DNA of 64,000 bases. It comes from Escarpia spicata. Taxonomy: Eukaryota > Annelida > Polychaeta > Sabellida > Siboglinidae. The DNA is taken from assembly GCA_963995525.1 (NCBI GenBank), contig OZ023207.1:28846873-28910872 (forward strand), written 5' to 3'. The notes beneath the pieces are model-generated. The model ran no database searches. It was not told the DNA's origin and saw nothing but the letters and a program-made list of their open reading frames with translations. The position numbers and the translations under genes were made by a program. Within the stretch, counting starts at the first letter, position 1. The number at the start of each line of letters is the position of its first letter. This document shows positions 53,130 through 64,000 of the stretch, one piece after another.

Positions 53130-54690
53130 ATAATAATAATAAGGTAACTTCTTTTGCTCTTGAATCCTCACAAACTGACCTTATAGGCGCATCAATACAA
53201 AATGATAAATCAACCTCAGAATCGAAAAACAGTATTAAAGTCGTCAACAGATGGATCGTTACAGCCGGGAACTAAGGTGAATGTGCAAGGTTATAAAGGT
53301 AAGTTTTTTAATTATGGCGAAATTGTGTTATAAAAAAACGGAATTTCGTCATCGTTTTGTATTACTCTCCGACCCATAACATGGAGATATGGAATGTAGC
53401 AAAATATTTAAAGAATTGTGTTTCTAAATACATGCCTTTTCGGTGACCTGTGACCCCCCGTGAAAAAAATCTCCAAACCGATTGGTCTAAAAATAGATTC
53501 GTTATATAGAACAGTATGTAGCTCAAATACCCTGAGAAAATCAGAGTGGGTACTCTTAGGGTTTTAAAGATATGATCAAAATAGCACACATATTAAACAA
53601 AAATCGCAAAATGAGTATCATTCTGTGAACCAATATGTGCTTGCATATTCTCACTTCATTTTTTTATTATAATATTTTGTCTATGCTATCACTTTGCAAT
53701 TATCCAGTCTATGAATTTACCTAATATACAAGTACCAGGTATGTGTAATTATATTAATAAAAGTATTATACATATATTCTGACCAATAAAATATGTAACA
53801 ATGGTTATCAAGTGGCAGCTGCACATTTTGTTACATAACAGATACAATGTAGTTTAATGTTTTAAGCTGAGTTCCAAACACAACATTCACACCACGCCAG
53901 CCTTCGATGAAATTACATATAAAACATGGGGTCTCGGTTGACCGAACAATACTGGAGACAGTTGTAAAACAAACAGATGTGTTTGTGGATTGTTTGATGG
54001 ACAATCTTGAGGTCTTAAAACATCACGATTTTATCGCGAAACAGCAGTCAGCTTTCTTTAAAGACAAGAAAAGTCAGTTAGTTGAAAGAGAGGTGATAGT
54101 CACTGGTGCTTTTGCAGATAATTACTCAGGTAGCACTAGGTAGCATCTACATAAAGATGGTGTCTTAGATTATGGCTGTTAATAACTGAGCTCAGTAGTG
54201 TTGTGCAGAGGATGAAAAGTAATGGTCCGAAGACAGAACCCCGAGGAACATCATATGAAATAAGGAGTGCTGATGAAAGACAATCCCCTATCTTCACTGT
54301 CTGATGCCTACGTGTTATCCATATTTAAAGTAACACCATTATGCATTTTAAGAGAGCAGTTTCCGTAGAAAGATCTTGTATGTAGATATAATTCATTATA
54401 TAAGCAATTTAATTGTATATGAGATCCAATGCGTTTTGCTACAATTTGTTCAAGCATCTTGGAAATGGAGATATTAGAAACTGGTCTACATAAATTCTTG
54501 AGGGTAACTTTAGGCAGAGATGTCTTCTAGAGGAGATTGTTTACATATGCATGTTTAAAATCGTAGTTGGTCAAGGATCAATATGACTGGACTTATTAGG
54601 AGATGTCATAATTATTTGTCATACGTCATCAGCTGTTCCAAGAATAAAGCAGATAAATTATTTGTGGAATTTCAACGTTGACGTGACTAG
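53130..54690 (-). mobile_element. CR1-like LINE, copy 2 of the 3.1-4.8 kb family
   Basis: The 3' end (53130-53350) matches 3128-3345: an AATAATAATAATAAGGTAACTTCT tract, GGCGCATCA, AAGTCGTCAACAGATGG and ACGGAATTTCGTCAT. A second block (about 54140-54690) matches the RT region in minus orientation (plus-strand landmarks CCCCGAGGAACA, CTTGGAAATGGAGATATTAGAAA). The middle (53350-54140) holds unrelated or heavily diverged sequence, so the copy is rearranged. Confidence 0.6.
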
Positions 54691-55115
54691 TAACAATATC
54701 TTTCACCTGACGGGATGCCTTCGTAGTCGACAGTCGTGGTAGTAATAATTATCAAATGTAAGAAAACATACAGCATCGTTACATAGACACTATAATGCGC
54801 TCGCCGATACTCGTTGTTTGTTCAAAATGACGAAGGTCGGAGAGAATGTGGAGTTCACGTCCATCCCTAGTCGTGATAGTGTAGAATGTTCAAATAATAC
54901 TCGTATTGCTTTGCTATTGGCGTGAGGGTAGACGTAAGCATTATTGTGTCAGCGTCTACTCCATGTTGCCAAGTCCTTAATGCAGGGGCCGTTTTCCCGA
55001 AGTATTTGCCGAGCTTGCGTGGTTTCTACGGTTGTTAAGTTACGTTTGTTAAATCTTACGCGCACATTACGTTTTACCTTTCGAACAACTGATTTACACC
55101 ATAAAAAGTGAGAAT
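54690..55115 (+). repeat. interspersed repeat family R2, copy 1
   Basis: Non-coding repeat also found at 61545-61965 in the same orientation. Shared landmarks in order: CACCTGACG(G/A)GATGCCTT, GTAGT(C/T)GACAGTCGT, TTCAAAATGACGAAGGTCG, AGTCGTGATAGTGTA, and GCATTATTGTGTCAGCG. Confidence 0.75.
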
Positions 55116-56124
55116 CTGAACATATATGGAGTATTTAAACAAATAAAATATAGATCCTATGGCCAAATCGATGAGTTTTAGATTAAAATCCCTGCATGTT
55201 TGGCTAGGCTCAAGCCGGAAAATGTTATCCTATCCGCGTACCCAAGCTCGATTACAAGTTTAGTTTGCAAATGAAGAACAAATAAGGCTAATTATATCTT
55301 TAAATTAATTAGTAGACTTATCACACACATATTTTAGTTAATCATGTCAAGATAGAAATGGAGCACGTTGTTTGTGAATGGGTTTAAACAACTCCATAGC
55401 TGGCGAGAAGTTCCCGAATTACTGGACAACATGGTTTAAAAAATAATCTATTTTTGCTTCTGTTACTCAGGGTAGTATAAAACAGTGGCTTCATATCTGA
55501 CGGTAATAATGTAAACTGAAGTTTAAAAAAAACTGTGTTTTCATTAATTTATTTTGTGGGCATAACGTACATCTCGTTATTTTTAAACCCTCAGGTCCCT
55601 TATCATGCATCCTAACACTGACATGTACAATCCGCCCAAAATGTTTGTCAGCCATTCCAAGGTAACGTATGCATCATACTATTTGTTTTCAAATGTTAAC
55701 AGTAGTTGAAAACTGGAACTTTTTACAAAGATGTATGTATATTTGGGGGTAATAAATACAAAATATCCCATGGATATGTAACTGCCTTGCTATCACCACC
55801 GTCCAAGACGACACACGCCTCCGAATGCCCTAAAGCATAGCACAGGTACCTAGTTTTTTGGTTAGTGAATTGTCCATGCAAAACGTCATTTGGCCAGGCT
55901 GAAATTGCCAACTAAAATAGCCAACTGGCAACACTACTACAGCAAAGTACTATTTTGTTTGACAGTTGCTCACAGTTTCTTGAGCTGAGAAGGTGTAATC
56001 TACCAAATTTTTATGTCACAGAAGGCACAAAAATATGTATTTTGTTTTGTTTCTAGGGAAATATATAGAACAAATACTTTATGTTTGTAAATCTCCTACT
56101 ACGAAACTAAATAGGGCTGAGCGA
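55116..56124. other. no gene recognised
   Basis: AT-rich sequence with only short frames. Confidence 0.35.
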
Positions 56125-58314
56125 ATGTATAATGTAAGTGTTTTAATGTAGTTAGGAAATCTACCTCAAGGTCTGTCACGGAAGTCACAATGAATTGTCA
56201 AGGAAGTTACGCCACATAAGTGTTTTGTTTCTATTTCCTAGGGAATACATAATGTAGAAATGTTTTATATGTTTATGAATCTCCTACAATAAGAGTAACT
56301 TAGGCATACCTAATGTATAATTAAGTGTATTATTGTAATGAATAAATGCACATCAAACTCTGTTACAGAAGTAACACGCTCATTTGCATACTATGCAAGT
56401 AACACATACACTTGGTTAAGCATGTATGATCATACAAATGATGGACTTTCTGCTTTTAAACCAACATATGTTATTGTGGTTATATTATGTTCCTTAAGGT
56501 AATACTCTTGAGCCAGGATGCCACTCACTCAGAGAGATAACACAATCAAGTGGGTTATCCGAATACAAAGTTATCAGCAGGAGATGGACAAATAATTGTG
56601 AAGAAAACCAAATGTGGAGATGTTTTAAGTGAGTAAAAAAAGAATAGCCAGAACTTGTGTAGAAGAAGGAAACACATAAATTAAACAGTCAACATGTAGG
56701 AACAGAAAACTTCCCAAACCTAAAATTATGTAATACAAGATAATTTTACATTGTACGTTATTCACTAAATACACCTTCTCTACACTGTGCGTGTTATTAA
56801 CATGTATCTTTTTTATAGATTTAGTTAATGTGCAGTTCTTGTATTAAATTGATTTTCCTTCTAGGTGCTGCAGCTAAATAACAATGATGTTTGTCTGAAT
56901 TTCCTGAGCAGAAGTGGTAATCTCTACAACTGGCATCCCATCAAGGATACCATATATGTGTAATACCAACCCCGGATATAGTTAATAAATTATATTTAAT
57001 AATTACAGGGGAAAACCGTTTGTGCTATGCATAGTACGAAGCCAAGAAAAAACTAGCTTTCGGCATATGACAAAAATAAATGAGCCTACACCACACTTTG
57101 AACTGTAATTCATGCAACAATTTATTGTTCACCCTATGTATACTGGTGGTGGCACAAATCGTGCGTCCAATTGTGTTTTTGCTGTCTTTATAAAAAAACG
57201 GAATAAATTAGTCAGCAAAATATGTAATTTTTATTTATGCACTAATTTCTGCAAACAAGCTGTAAGAAAAGTTGTTTTCAATGAAGTACTTAGTAAAATA
57301 GACCTAAATAGACCGAATTCCAAATCTCGTAAAAGACGCCTGCGTCAAAAACGTGCGTTCTATGTATGGTCAGAGCGTGTCACGTGAATCAGTGCGAGAT
57401 CGGGCAGTGTATTATAATATGCTAAGACCATTATAACACGACAGTTCAGTTATGCGATTTTTTACCTGACACGAATTTTCCGGTCGTGAGTATAATTAAT
57501 ATTTATAAATCAACGAAGTCCATATCTCTACTGCCCAAAACCGTGTATCACATCTGTGTAGCGGCCAGGACATGTCGCATGATTAGTACCAGATCAGTCA
57601 ATGTATTAAATTAGGCCAAGAGCGTTAGAACATGATAATTCAGTGACCCGATTTCAGGCATGACACGAACTTTCCGGTCGCGAATATTCGTTATGGTCAT
57701 AATATAGATGATAATCCTAAAGTAGCTAAATTTGCACACTAGGTAGCATTGATCAATTGCCTATAGCGTCCCTTCCAAGACACGCTCAAGGTGGGATGAA
57801 CGAAATTATCTATGTTTCGAAACAGACGTTGCATCGTTTGAATGAGGTATGCTGGTGTTGATGGTATGTTAATGATCTGGTGCAGGGCGTGCGTTAAAAG
57901 CGCACACATGCCTTTGCATTAATACACAGCTTCTCCCAAACAAGCCAACCCTTCCGTTCCGTGGCACAGGCATGGCTCTGCATATGGGTGGACGTATCAG
58001 CGCCCTAGAAACTAACTGAACAGCCTCTGCCTTGTGGTATAGGTTCTTTAACCAAACGCTAATGGTGAGGTCCCGACAGAAATCTCCGCAGCAATTGTGG
58101 CCCCGTTATCCGCGGCAGGCATGACTCGCCAATGTATGGGCACGCTCTACTGCCCAGAAACCCAGTCCCAACTATGGAACACTAGTCGCATTGTGGGTGA
58201 GTGATTGGTAAGATTCGACAAACTGTACCCCTGGCAATTCACTGTAGTTACGTCACCTCTCTGTCATCACGATCCTTTCGGGCAACAGGAGACAGCCAAT
58301 CAGCCGTCATGAAG
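56125..58314 (+). repeat. 2190-bp direct tandem duplication, copy 1
   Basis: Copy 1 of a head-to-tail duplication with a period of 2190 bp. Both edges carry ATGTAT. It contains a 91-codon frame (57112-57387) that is identical in copy 2: basic, Cys-containing (FYLCTNFCKQAVRKV, SRKRRLRQKRAFYVW), with no family recognised. Nothing else in the unit looks coding. Confidence 0.95.
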
Positions 58315-60504
58315 ATGTATAATGTAAGTGTTTTAATGTAGTTAGGAAATCTACCTCAAGATCTGTCACGGAAGTCACAATGAATTGTCAAGGAAGTTAC
58401 GCCACATAAGTGTTTTGTTTCTATTTCCTAGGGAATACATAATGTAGAAATGTTTTATATGTTTATGAATCTCCTACAATAAGAGTAACTTAGGCATACC
58501 TAATGTATAATTAAGTGTATTATTGTAATGAATAAATGCACATCAAACTCTGTTACAGAAGTAACACGCTCATTTGCATACTATGCAAGTAACACATACA
58601 CTTGGTTAAGCATGTATGATCATACAAATGATGGACTTTCTGCTTTTAAACCAACATATGTTATTGTGGTTATATTATGTTCCTTAAGGTAATACTCTTG
58701 AGCCAGGATGCCACTCACTCAGAGAGATAACACAATCAAGTGGGTTATCCGAATACAAAGTTATCAGCAGGAGATGGACAAATAATTGTGAAGAAAACCA
58801 AATGTGGAGATGTTTTAAGTGAGTAAAAAAAGAATAGCCAGAACTTGTGTAGAAGAAGGAAACACATAAATTAAACAGTCAACATGTAGGAACAGAAAAC
58901 TTCCCAAACCTAAAATTATGTAATACAAGATAATTTTACATTGTACGTTATTCACTAAATACACCTTCTCTACACTGTGCGTGTTATTAACATGTATCTT
59001 TTTTATAGATTTAGTTAATGTGCAGTTCTTGTATTAAATTGATTTTCCTTCTAGGTGCTGCAGCTAAATAACAATGATGTTTGTCTGAATTTCCTGAGCA
59101 GAAGTGGTAATCTCTACAACTGGCATCCCATCAAGGATACCGTATATGTGTAATACTAACCCCGGATATAGTTAATAAATTATATTTAATAATTACAGGG
59201 GAAAACCGTTTGTGCTATGCATAGTACGAAGCCAAGAAAAAACTAGCTTTCGGCATATGACAAAAATAAATGAGCCTACACCACACTTTGAACTGTAATT
59301 CATGCAACAATTTATTGTTCACCCTATGTATACTGGTGGTGGCACAAATCGTGCGTCCAATTGTGTTTTTGCTGTCTTTATAAAAAAACGGAATAAATTA
59401 GTCAGCAAAATATGTAATTTTTATTTATGCACTAATTTCTGCAAACAAGCTGTAAGAAAAGTTGTTTTCAATGAAGTACTTAGTAAAATAGACCTAAATA
59501 GACCGAATTCCAAATCTCGTAAAAGACGCCTGCGTCAAAAACGTGCGTTCTATGTATGGTCAGAGCGTGTCACGTGAATCAGTGCGAGATCGGGCAGTGT
59601 ATTATAATATGCTAAGACCATTATAACACGACAGTTCAGTTATGCGATTTTTTACCTGACACGAATTTTCCGGTCGTGAGTATAATTAATATTTATAAAT
59701 CAACGAAGTCCATATCTCTACTGCCCAAAACCGTGTATCACATCTGTGTAGCGGCCAGGACATGTCGCATGATTAGTACCAGATCAGTCAATGTATTAAA
59801 TTAGGCCAAGAGCGTTAGAACATGATAATTCAGTGACCCGATTTCAGGCATGACACGAACTTTCCGGTCGCGAATATTCGTTATGGTCATAATATAGATG
59901 ATAATCCTAAAGTAGCTAAATTTGCACACTAGGTAGCATTGATCAATTGCCTATAGCGTCCCTTCCAAGACACGCTCAAGGTGGGATGAACGAAATTATC
60001 TATGTTTCGAAACAGACGTTGCATCGTTTGAATGAGGTATGCTGGTGTTGATGGTATGTTAATGATCTGGTGCAGGGCGTGCGTTAAAAGCGCACACATG
60101 CCGTTGCATTAATACACAGCTTCTCCCAAACAAGCCAACCCTTCCGTTCCGTGGCACAGGCATGGCTCTGCATATGGGTGGACGTCTCAGCGCCCTAGAA
60201 ACTAACTGAACAGCCTCTGCCTTGTGGTATAGGTTCTTTAACCAAACGCTAATGGTGAGGTCCCGACAGAAATCTCCGCAGCAATTGTGGCCCCGTTATC
60301 CGCGGCAGGCATGACTCGCCAATGTATGGGCACGCTCTACTGCCCAGAAACCCAGTCCCAACTATGGAAAACTAGTCGCATTGTGGGTGAGTGATTGGTA
60401 AGATTCGACAAACTGTACCCCTGGCAATTCACTGTAGTTACGTCACCTCTCTGTCATCACGATCCTTTCGGGCAACAGGAGACAGCCAATCAGCCGTCAT
60501 GAAG
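58315..60504 (+). repeat. 2190-bp direct tandem duplication, copy 2
   Basis: I see only about six single-base differences from copy 1 (for example at 58364, 59142 and 60103), roughly 0.3%, indicating a recent event or array maintenance. The unit ends at ATGTAT (60505-60510), after which sequence differs. Confidence 0.95.
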
Positions 60505-61544
60505 ATGTATCTACTCATGCCTACAGCAACGCCGACTCAGAGCGGTCCTTTTCTATGTTCAACAAGATCGACACGGTCCAAGAAAGCCAAAATGTACTAT
60601 AACCTGCTTCACATGAACACTCCTTAATTGCCCAATCACTGTTGACACACATTTTCTGTATATAAATGTACATAAGTTCACTAGATGTCTCTTGTTTGTT
60701 ATGCTGTGTGACACAATGGGTTACTTGAGTGTTCTGTTTGGAGTGTGCAAGAGCGATTGGACGTGGGCGCGTGCGTTGTCGAGTGGAAAAAGTCTCAGTC
60801 ATTTGGATCCTCACAGTTTGACATATATACATGCATAACAACAACGAGAAAAACACATTGTGACAACTGACGGTCTTGCAAGTTCGCCTAAGTTACGCCC
60901 GGCTTAAGTTAGGGTACAGCACAATGCTAAATCAACCACATTTTTGCTAAAAGAAGGGAACTATGTGTGTTTAGCCAGTGCTGTCACCTTGTGCACTAGT
61001 CTAGAGTCTAGAGACTAGACTAGAGACGTGATAGTAACACGTCTCAAAACGTGTTTTCGTAAATTGTGTTCGAAAGATTTAAATTAGTAGGACAAGCATA
61101 TTCATAGTAACTAATGGCGTAATTTAGTATCACTTATGATTTCAAGGCTGATCAATTTGCCAGACTAGAGTAAAGTGACCAAACCATGGCTTGGCTTGCA
61201 ATGCAAGCAACAAGGACAAGTCACAAGGTTGAACGATGAAGCCGGGTTGTATATTGAAATATTAAATGCAAATAGATTGAGTTTGTTGAACATTGCGTTT
61301 AAATATGATATAAAAGCAGTACTAGCTACTGTCACATTGACATACCTTGGTGCTTGTATAAGTTATAGTGTTAAACAATCCATAGCGTCGACCTAAGACC
61401 ACAATGTGATATGTAGTTAAACATCAACGATAAATATTATTTCTCGTGCGTGACCTTGTAATGAGAACTTCTTGGAGCATGCATTATTATCTGCAGAAGC
61501 GATCAAAGGACATGCTGCAAATCATAAATCTAGTTTCTAGTAAA
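60505..61544. other. no gene recognised
   Basis: Only short frames. A near-palindromic cluster of CTAGTCTAGA motifs lies at about 60998-61026. Confidence 0.35.
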
Positions 61545-61965
61545 ATGCTCATCACCTGACGAGATGCCTTTGTAGTTGACAGTCGTAATAGTAATATTTA
61601 CCACAGCCTAAGTTTAGTAAACACACAGGCTCACAGCATTGTTACACACCACAATAACGGGCTCGTATGTAGGCCCTATTTGTTGTTTGTTCAAAATGAC
61701 GAAGGTCGTAATGAATGTGAAGTTCATTCCCCGAGTCGTGATAGTGTAAAATTGTTAAATAATATTCGTATTGCTCTGCTATTGATATGAGGGTTGACAT
61801 AAGCATTATTGTGTCAGCGCCAACTCCATGTTAGCCAGTCTATGACGCAGGGGCCGATTTCCAAAAGAATTTACTTCGAGTTTCCTGCGATTGTTAGGTC
61901 GCACATTACGTTACATCCTGAATTACCCAATAAAAGATGTGAATATTGACATTGATGGGACATTT
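61545..61965 (+). repeat. interspersed repeat family R2, copy 2
   Basis: Same landmarks and order as 54690-55115 with moderate divergence. Confidence 0.75.
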
Positions 61966-62639
61966 TGAAAATATTTATAAGTATTATGTCCTATTCTTGT
62001 GGTCGTAGATTAAAGGGGAATGAAACACTTGACCAACCATGCATAGCCCAAACGTAAGAACGTACCATGTACAGTAAATATCAACATGATTTGAAGAGCA
62101 CAACGACGTGGTATATTTTAAATAATAATTGTTTAAATAAATACATAATAAAATTTTTGTTTTTGTTTAACTTAGCCTTTTTCGGTACTAGGCGTCGCCA
62201 TTACGCTCCAGCCATGGATGGTTTGAGTCGCGAAATACTACTCACGGCCGCACGATGTAATTCAATAGGCGACTCGGCATAGCTCCCAGAAAACCAACGA
62301 AATCAAATACAAAAACAGAAAAAAATGATTGCACTGAAAGGCTAAGGGATATACTATAAGTGCTAGGAATCAACTGTTCACATACTTCAACGGAATGCTT
62401 CCCTGAACGTCAATACATAATCCTTGGTCGATGTTTCTACGTATAACTATGCACCGTGTATTAATATTCGGCCAAATCGACCTGGAAACGTGACATAATA
62501 TTATACACCATTAGTTAACGCAATAAGCACAAACCTGACGCCAAAACATACGCCACACGAAAAGTTAATTGAGGTCTGCGTCACAGCTTTTGCGATCCAA
62601 TCAGAGATTTACGCGGGATCTGCAGTTCGACTTCGCGTG

Positions 62640-62905
62640 TGAACGCCAAACATGGATATTTCGCGTAAGTACAAACGCCGACTTATTTCGTACATAAAAA
62701 GTTATGGTAATTTAAATGTTACTATACAGAGTAATAGCTGTTGTGATATGTGCTATATTTATCGTCGGACATTATCGGAGATTGATGTGCGACACCGTTT
62801 CGACCGGAGCTAAAAATAAACGAGTTGGTTTCTACTTTTCGTGATCACTAAATAGCTGCTAAGGTCTTCTTCTACCAAACAACAAACATACAAGATGGTG
62901 GCAGC
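62640..62905 (+). promoter_or_regulatory. possible 5' LTR end and primer-binding region
   Basis: Non-coding sequence before the Gag frame, containing CTAAAAATAAACGAG and ending ACAACAAACATACA, followed by GATGGTGGCAGCGG, which could be a tRNA primer site. The LTR start cannot be defined and no 3' LTR is in the window. Confidence 0.25.
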
Positions 62906-62920
62906 GGTGTTTATTCGAAC

Positions 62921-64000
62921 ATGCACGCACACATGTTGCAGCTAAGTATAAACGTTTTCGCCCAACCGGCGCACTGGGAAGAGTGGATTACACGTTGGAC
63001 ACGATTTCGAGCAATCTCAAAGCTAGCAACTGAAACGGAAGAAATTCAAGTTAGTTCGCTTTTGTATACTATGGGCCCCCAGTCAGAGACTGTGCTAAAC
63101 TTAAAAGCATTGGGGCTCAGTGACAGTTACGTAAATCAGAACAACTATGAAATGGTAGTCGCGGCACTAATTGTGTACTTTAAACCCAAAAAGTACGTTA
63201 TTTAGGAGAGAGCAAAGTTCTACAAACGATATCAGAGGCCCGGCGAGCCAGCTGAACAATTTATCATATCACTGTACGAACTGGCCGACAAATGTGACTT
63301 CACGGATCGCAGCACGCTGATACGCGATCGACTAGTGCCGTGGTTGGCATCTTGGACGATCGTCTCTCCAAGGAAATGCAAATGATGGAAGACGAATTGC
63401 TGACCGAGCATAAGGCAGTGTCGATGATCCGTCAGTCCGAGTGTGTCGACAAACAGACAACATATTTGAGATCGGCTGGGCGTTCCGAGAATGTGCAGAG
63501 TGTGCGAGCAAATTCCTACAAGAAAAGTAACGCTAAAAAGCCATGGAAGTCCGCTTCAAAATTGACACCACGACATCAGTGCCGTAGATGCGGCAATCGG
63601 TCTCATCCGGTACAACAGTGCCCGGCGAAAGATGCTGAGTGTTACAAGTGCAAAAAGAAGGGACACTTCGCGAAAATGTGCGAAGCAAAGATGACTAATG
63701 AGGTCAAGGTCGACGAACCACAGTTCCTGGGGGAATTAACGTCGAACAAGACAGACTCTTGTAGTGCTGTGGTGGCTGTGACGCTGAACGGGCTGTTCAG
63801 ACAGTGAAGAACGTGTTTCGGAAGAACGAGGACCCATATTTGGCTCTTCTTGCTTACAGGAATGCACCACTGGCGAATGGATACAGTCCTGCACAGCTAC
63901 TCATGGGTCGACAGTTACGCTCAACCGTTCCGGCATACACCGAGACACTGAAGCCGAGCATCCCTGACTTGATACACCTGAGAGCGAAAGAGTCAAGCCA
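62921..64000 (+). mobile_element. Gypsy-like retroelement, Gag joined to integrase end, pol deleted
   Basis: Gag is read from 62921 (HWEEWITRWTRFRAISKL) through a TAG at 63203-63205 and a frameshift near 63340 into 63340-63807, with two CCHC knuckles (CRRCGNRSHPVQQC and CYKCKKKGHFAKMC). At about 63790-63805 the sequence passes directly from the start of the protease region (VTLNG) to the integrase C-terminal part in another frame ([30 protein letters not shown]). Protease, RT, RNase H and most of integrase are missing. It continues past the window edge. Confidence 0.8.

Noticed and set aside
57112..57387. 91-codon duplicated frame as a gene
   Set aside because: Identity between copies reflects the recent duplication, not selection; no homologue recognised.

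Overview
The window looks like an AT-rich animal genome, most likely a marine invertebrate. The phylum cannot be fixed from the sequence. The grounds are several degraded CR1-like LINEs, a Gypsy-type Gag with two zinc knuckles, a THAP-domain relic, long microsatellites, and two Maverick/Polinton elements. I see no intact host gene.

Layout. 1-7.5 kb: a 33-bp minisatellite, TG-rich simple repeats, a possible hAT relic and two LINE fragments on the minus strand. 7534-18067: Polinton A, GC-rich and decayed. 18068-19708: the 5' part of a plus-strand LINE lying between the two Polintons. 19709-36160: Polinton B, with 256-bp terminal inverted repeats and nearly intact. 36-55 kb: LINE remnants, simple repeats and small interspersed repeats. 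56125-60504: a recent 2190-bp tandem duplication. 62.6-64 kb: an internally deleted Gypsy-like element that runs off the window.

The two Polintons share one gene order. Read from the NADAR end it is: NADAR protein, packaging ATPase, two conserved proteins of unknown function, a small membrane protein overlapping the integrase, integrase, a second membrane protein overlapping the penton protein by 17 nt, penton, basic core-like protein, major capsid protein, adenain-like protease, then a convergent protein-primed DNA polymerase B. Polymerase and terminal repeats would replicate the element, the integrase would insert it, and ATPase, capsid proteins and protease would form a particle. Polinton B has only two visible breaks: a TGA in the protease and a one-base homopolymer indel in the integrase.

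The most unusual part is the accessory region of Polinton B (20-24 kb). It holds an RPA70-like zinc-ribbon/OB-fold protein, a good candidate for the element's single-strand binding protein. A strong splice donor sits exactly between that gene's low-complexity leader and its OB domain, and three downstream acceptors open alternative in-frame 3' modules. A two-exon gene lies divergently. Other points of interest are the NADAR genes in both elements, repeated CTCF-like motifs near the Polinton ends, a tRNA-like sequence inside Polinton B, and the composite structure of Polinton A, which carries NADAR-ATPase segments at both ends in inverted orientation.
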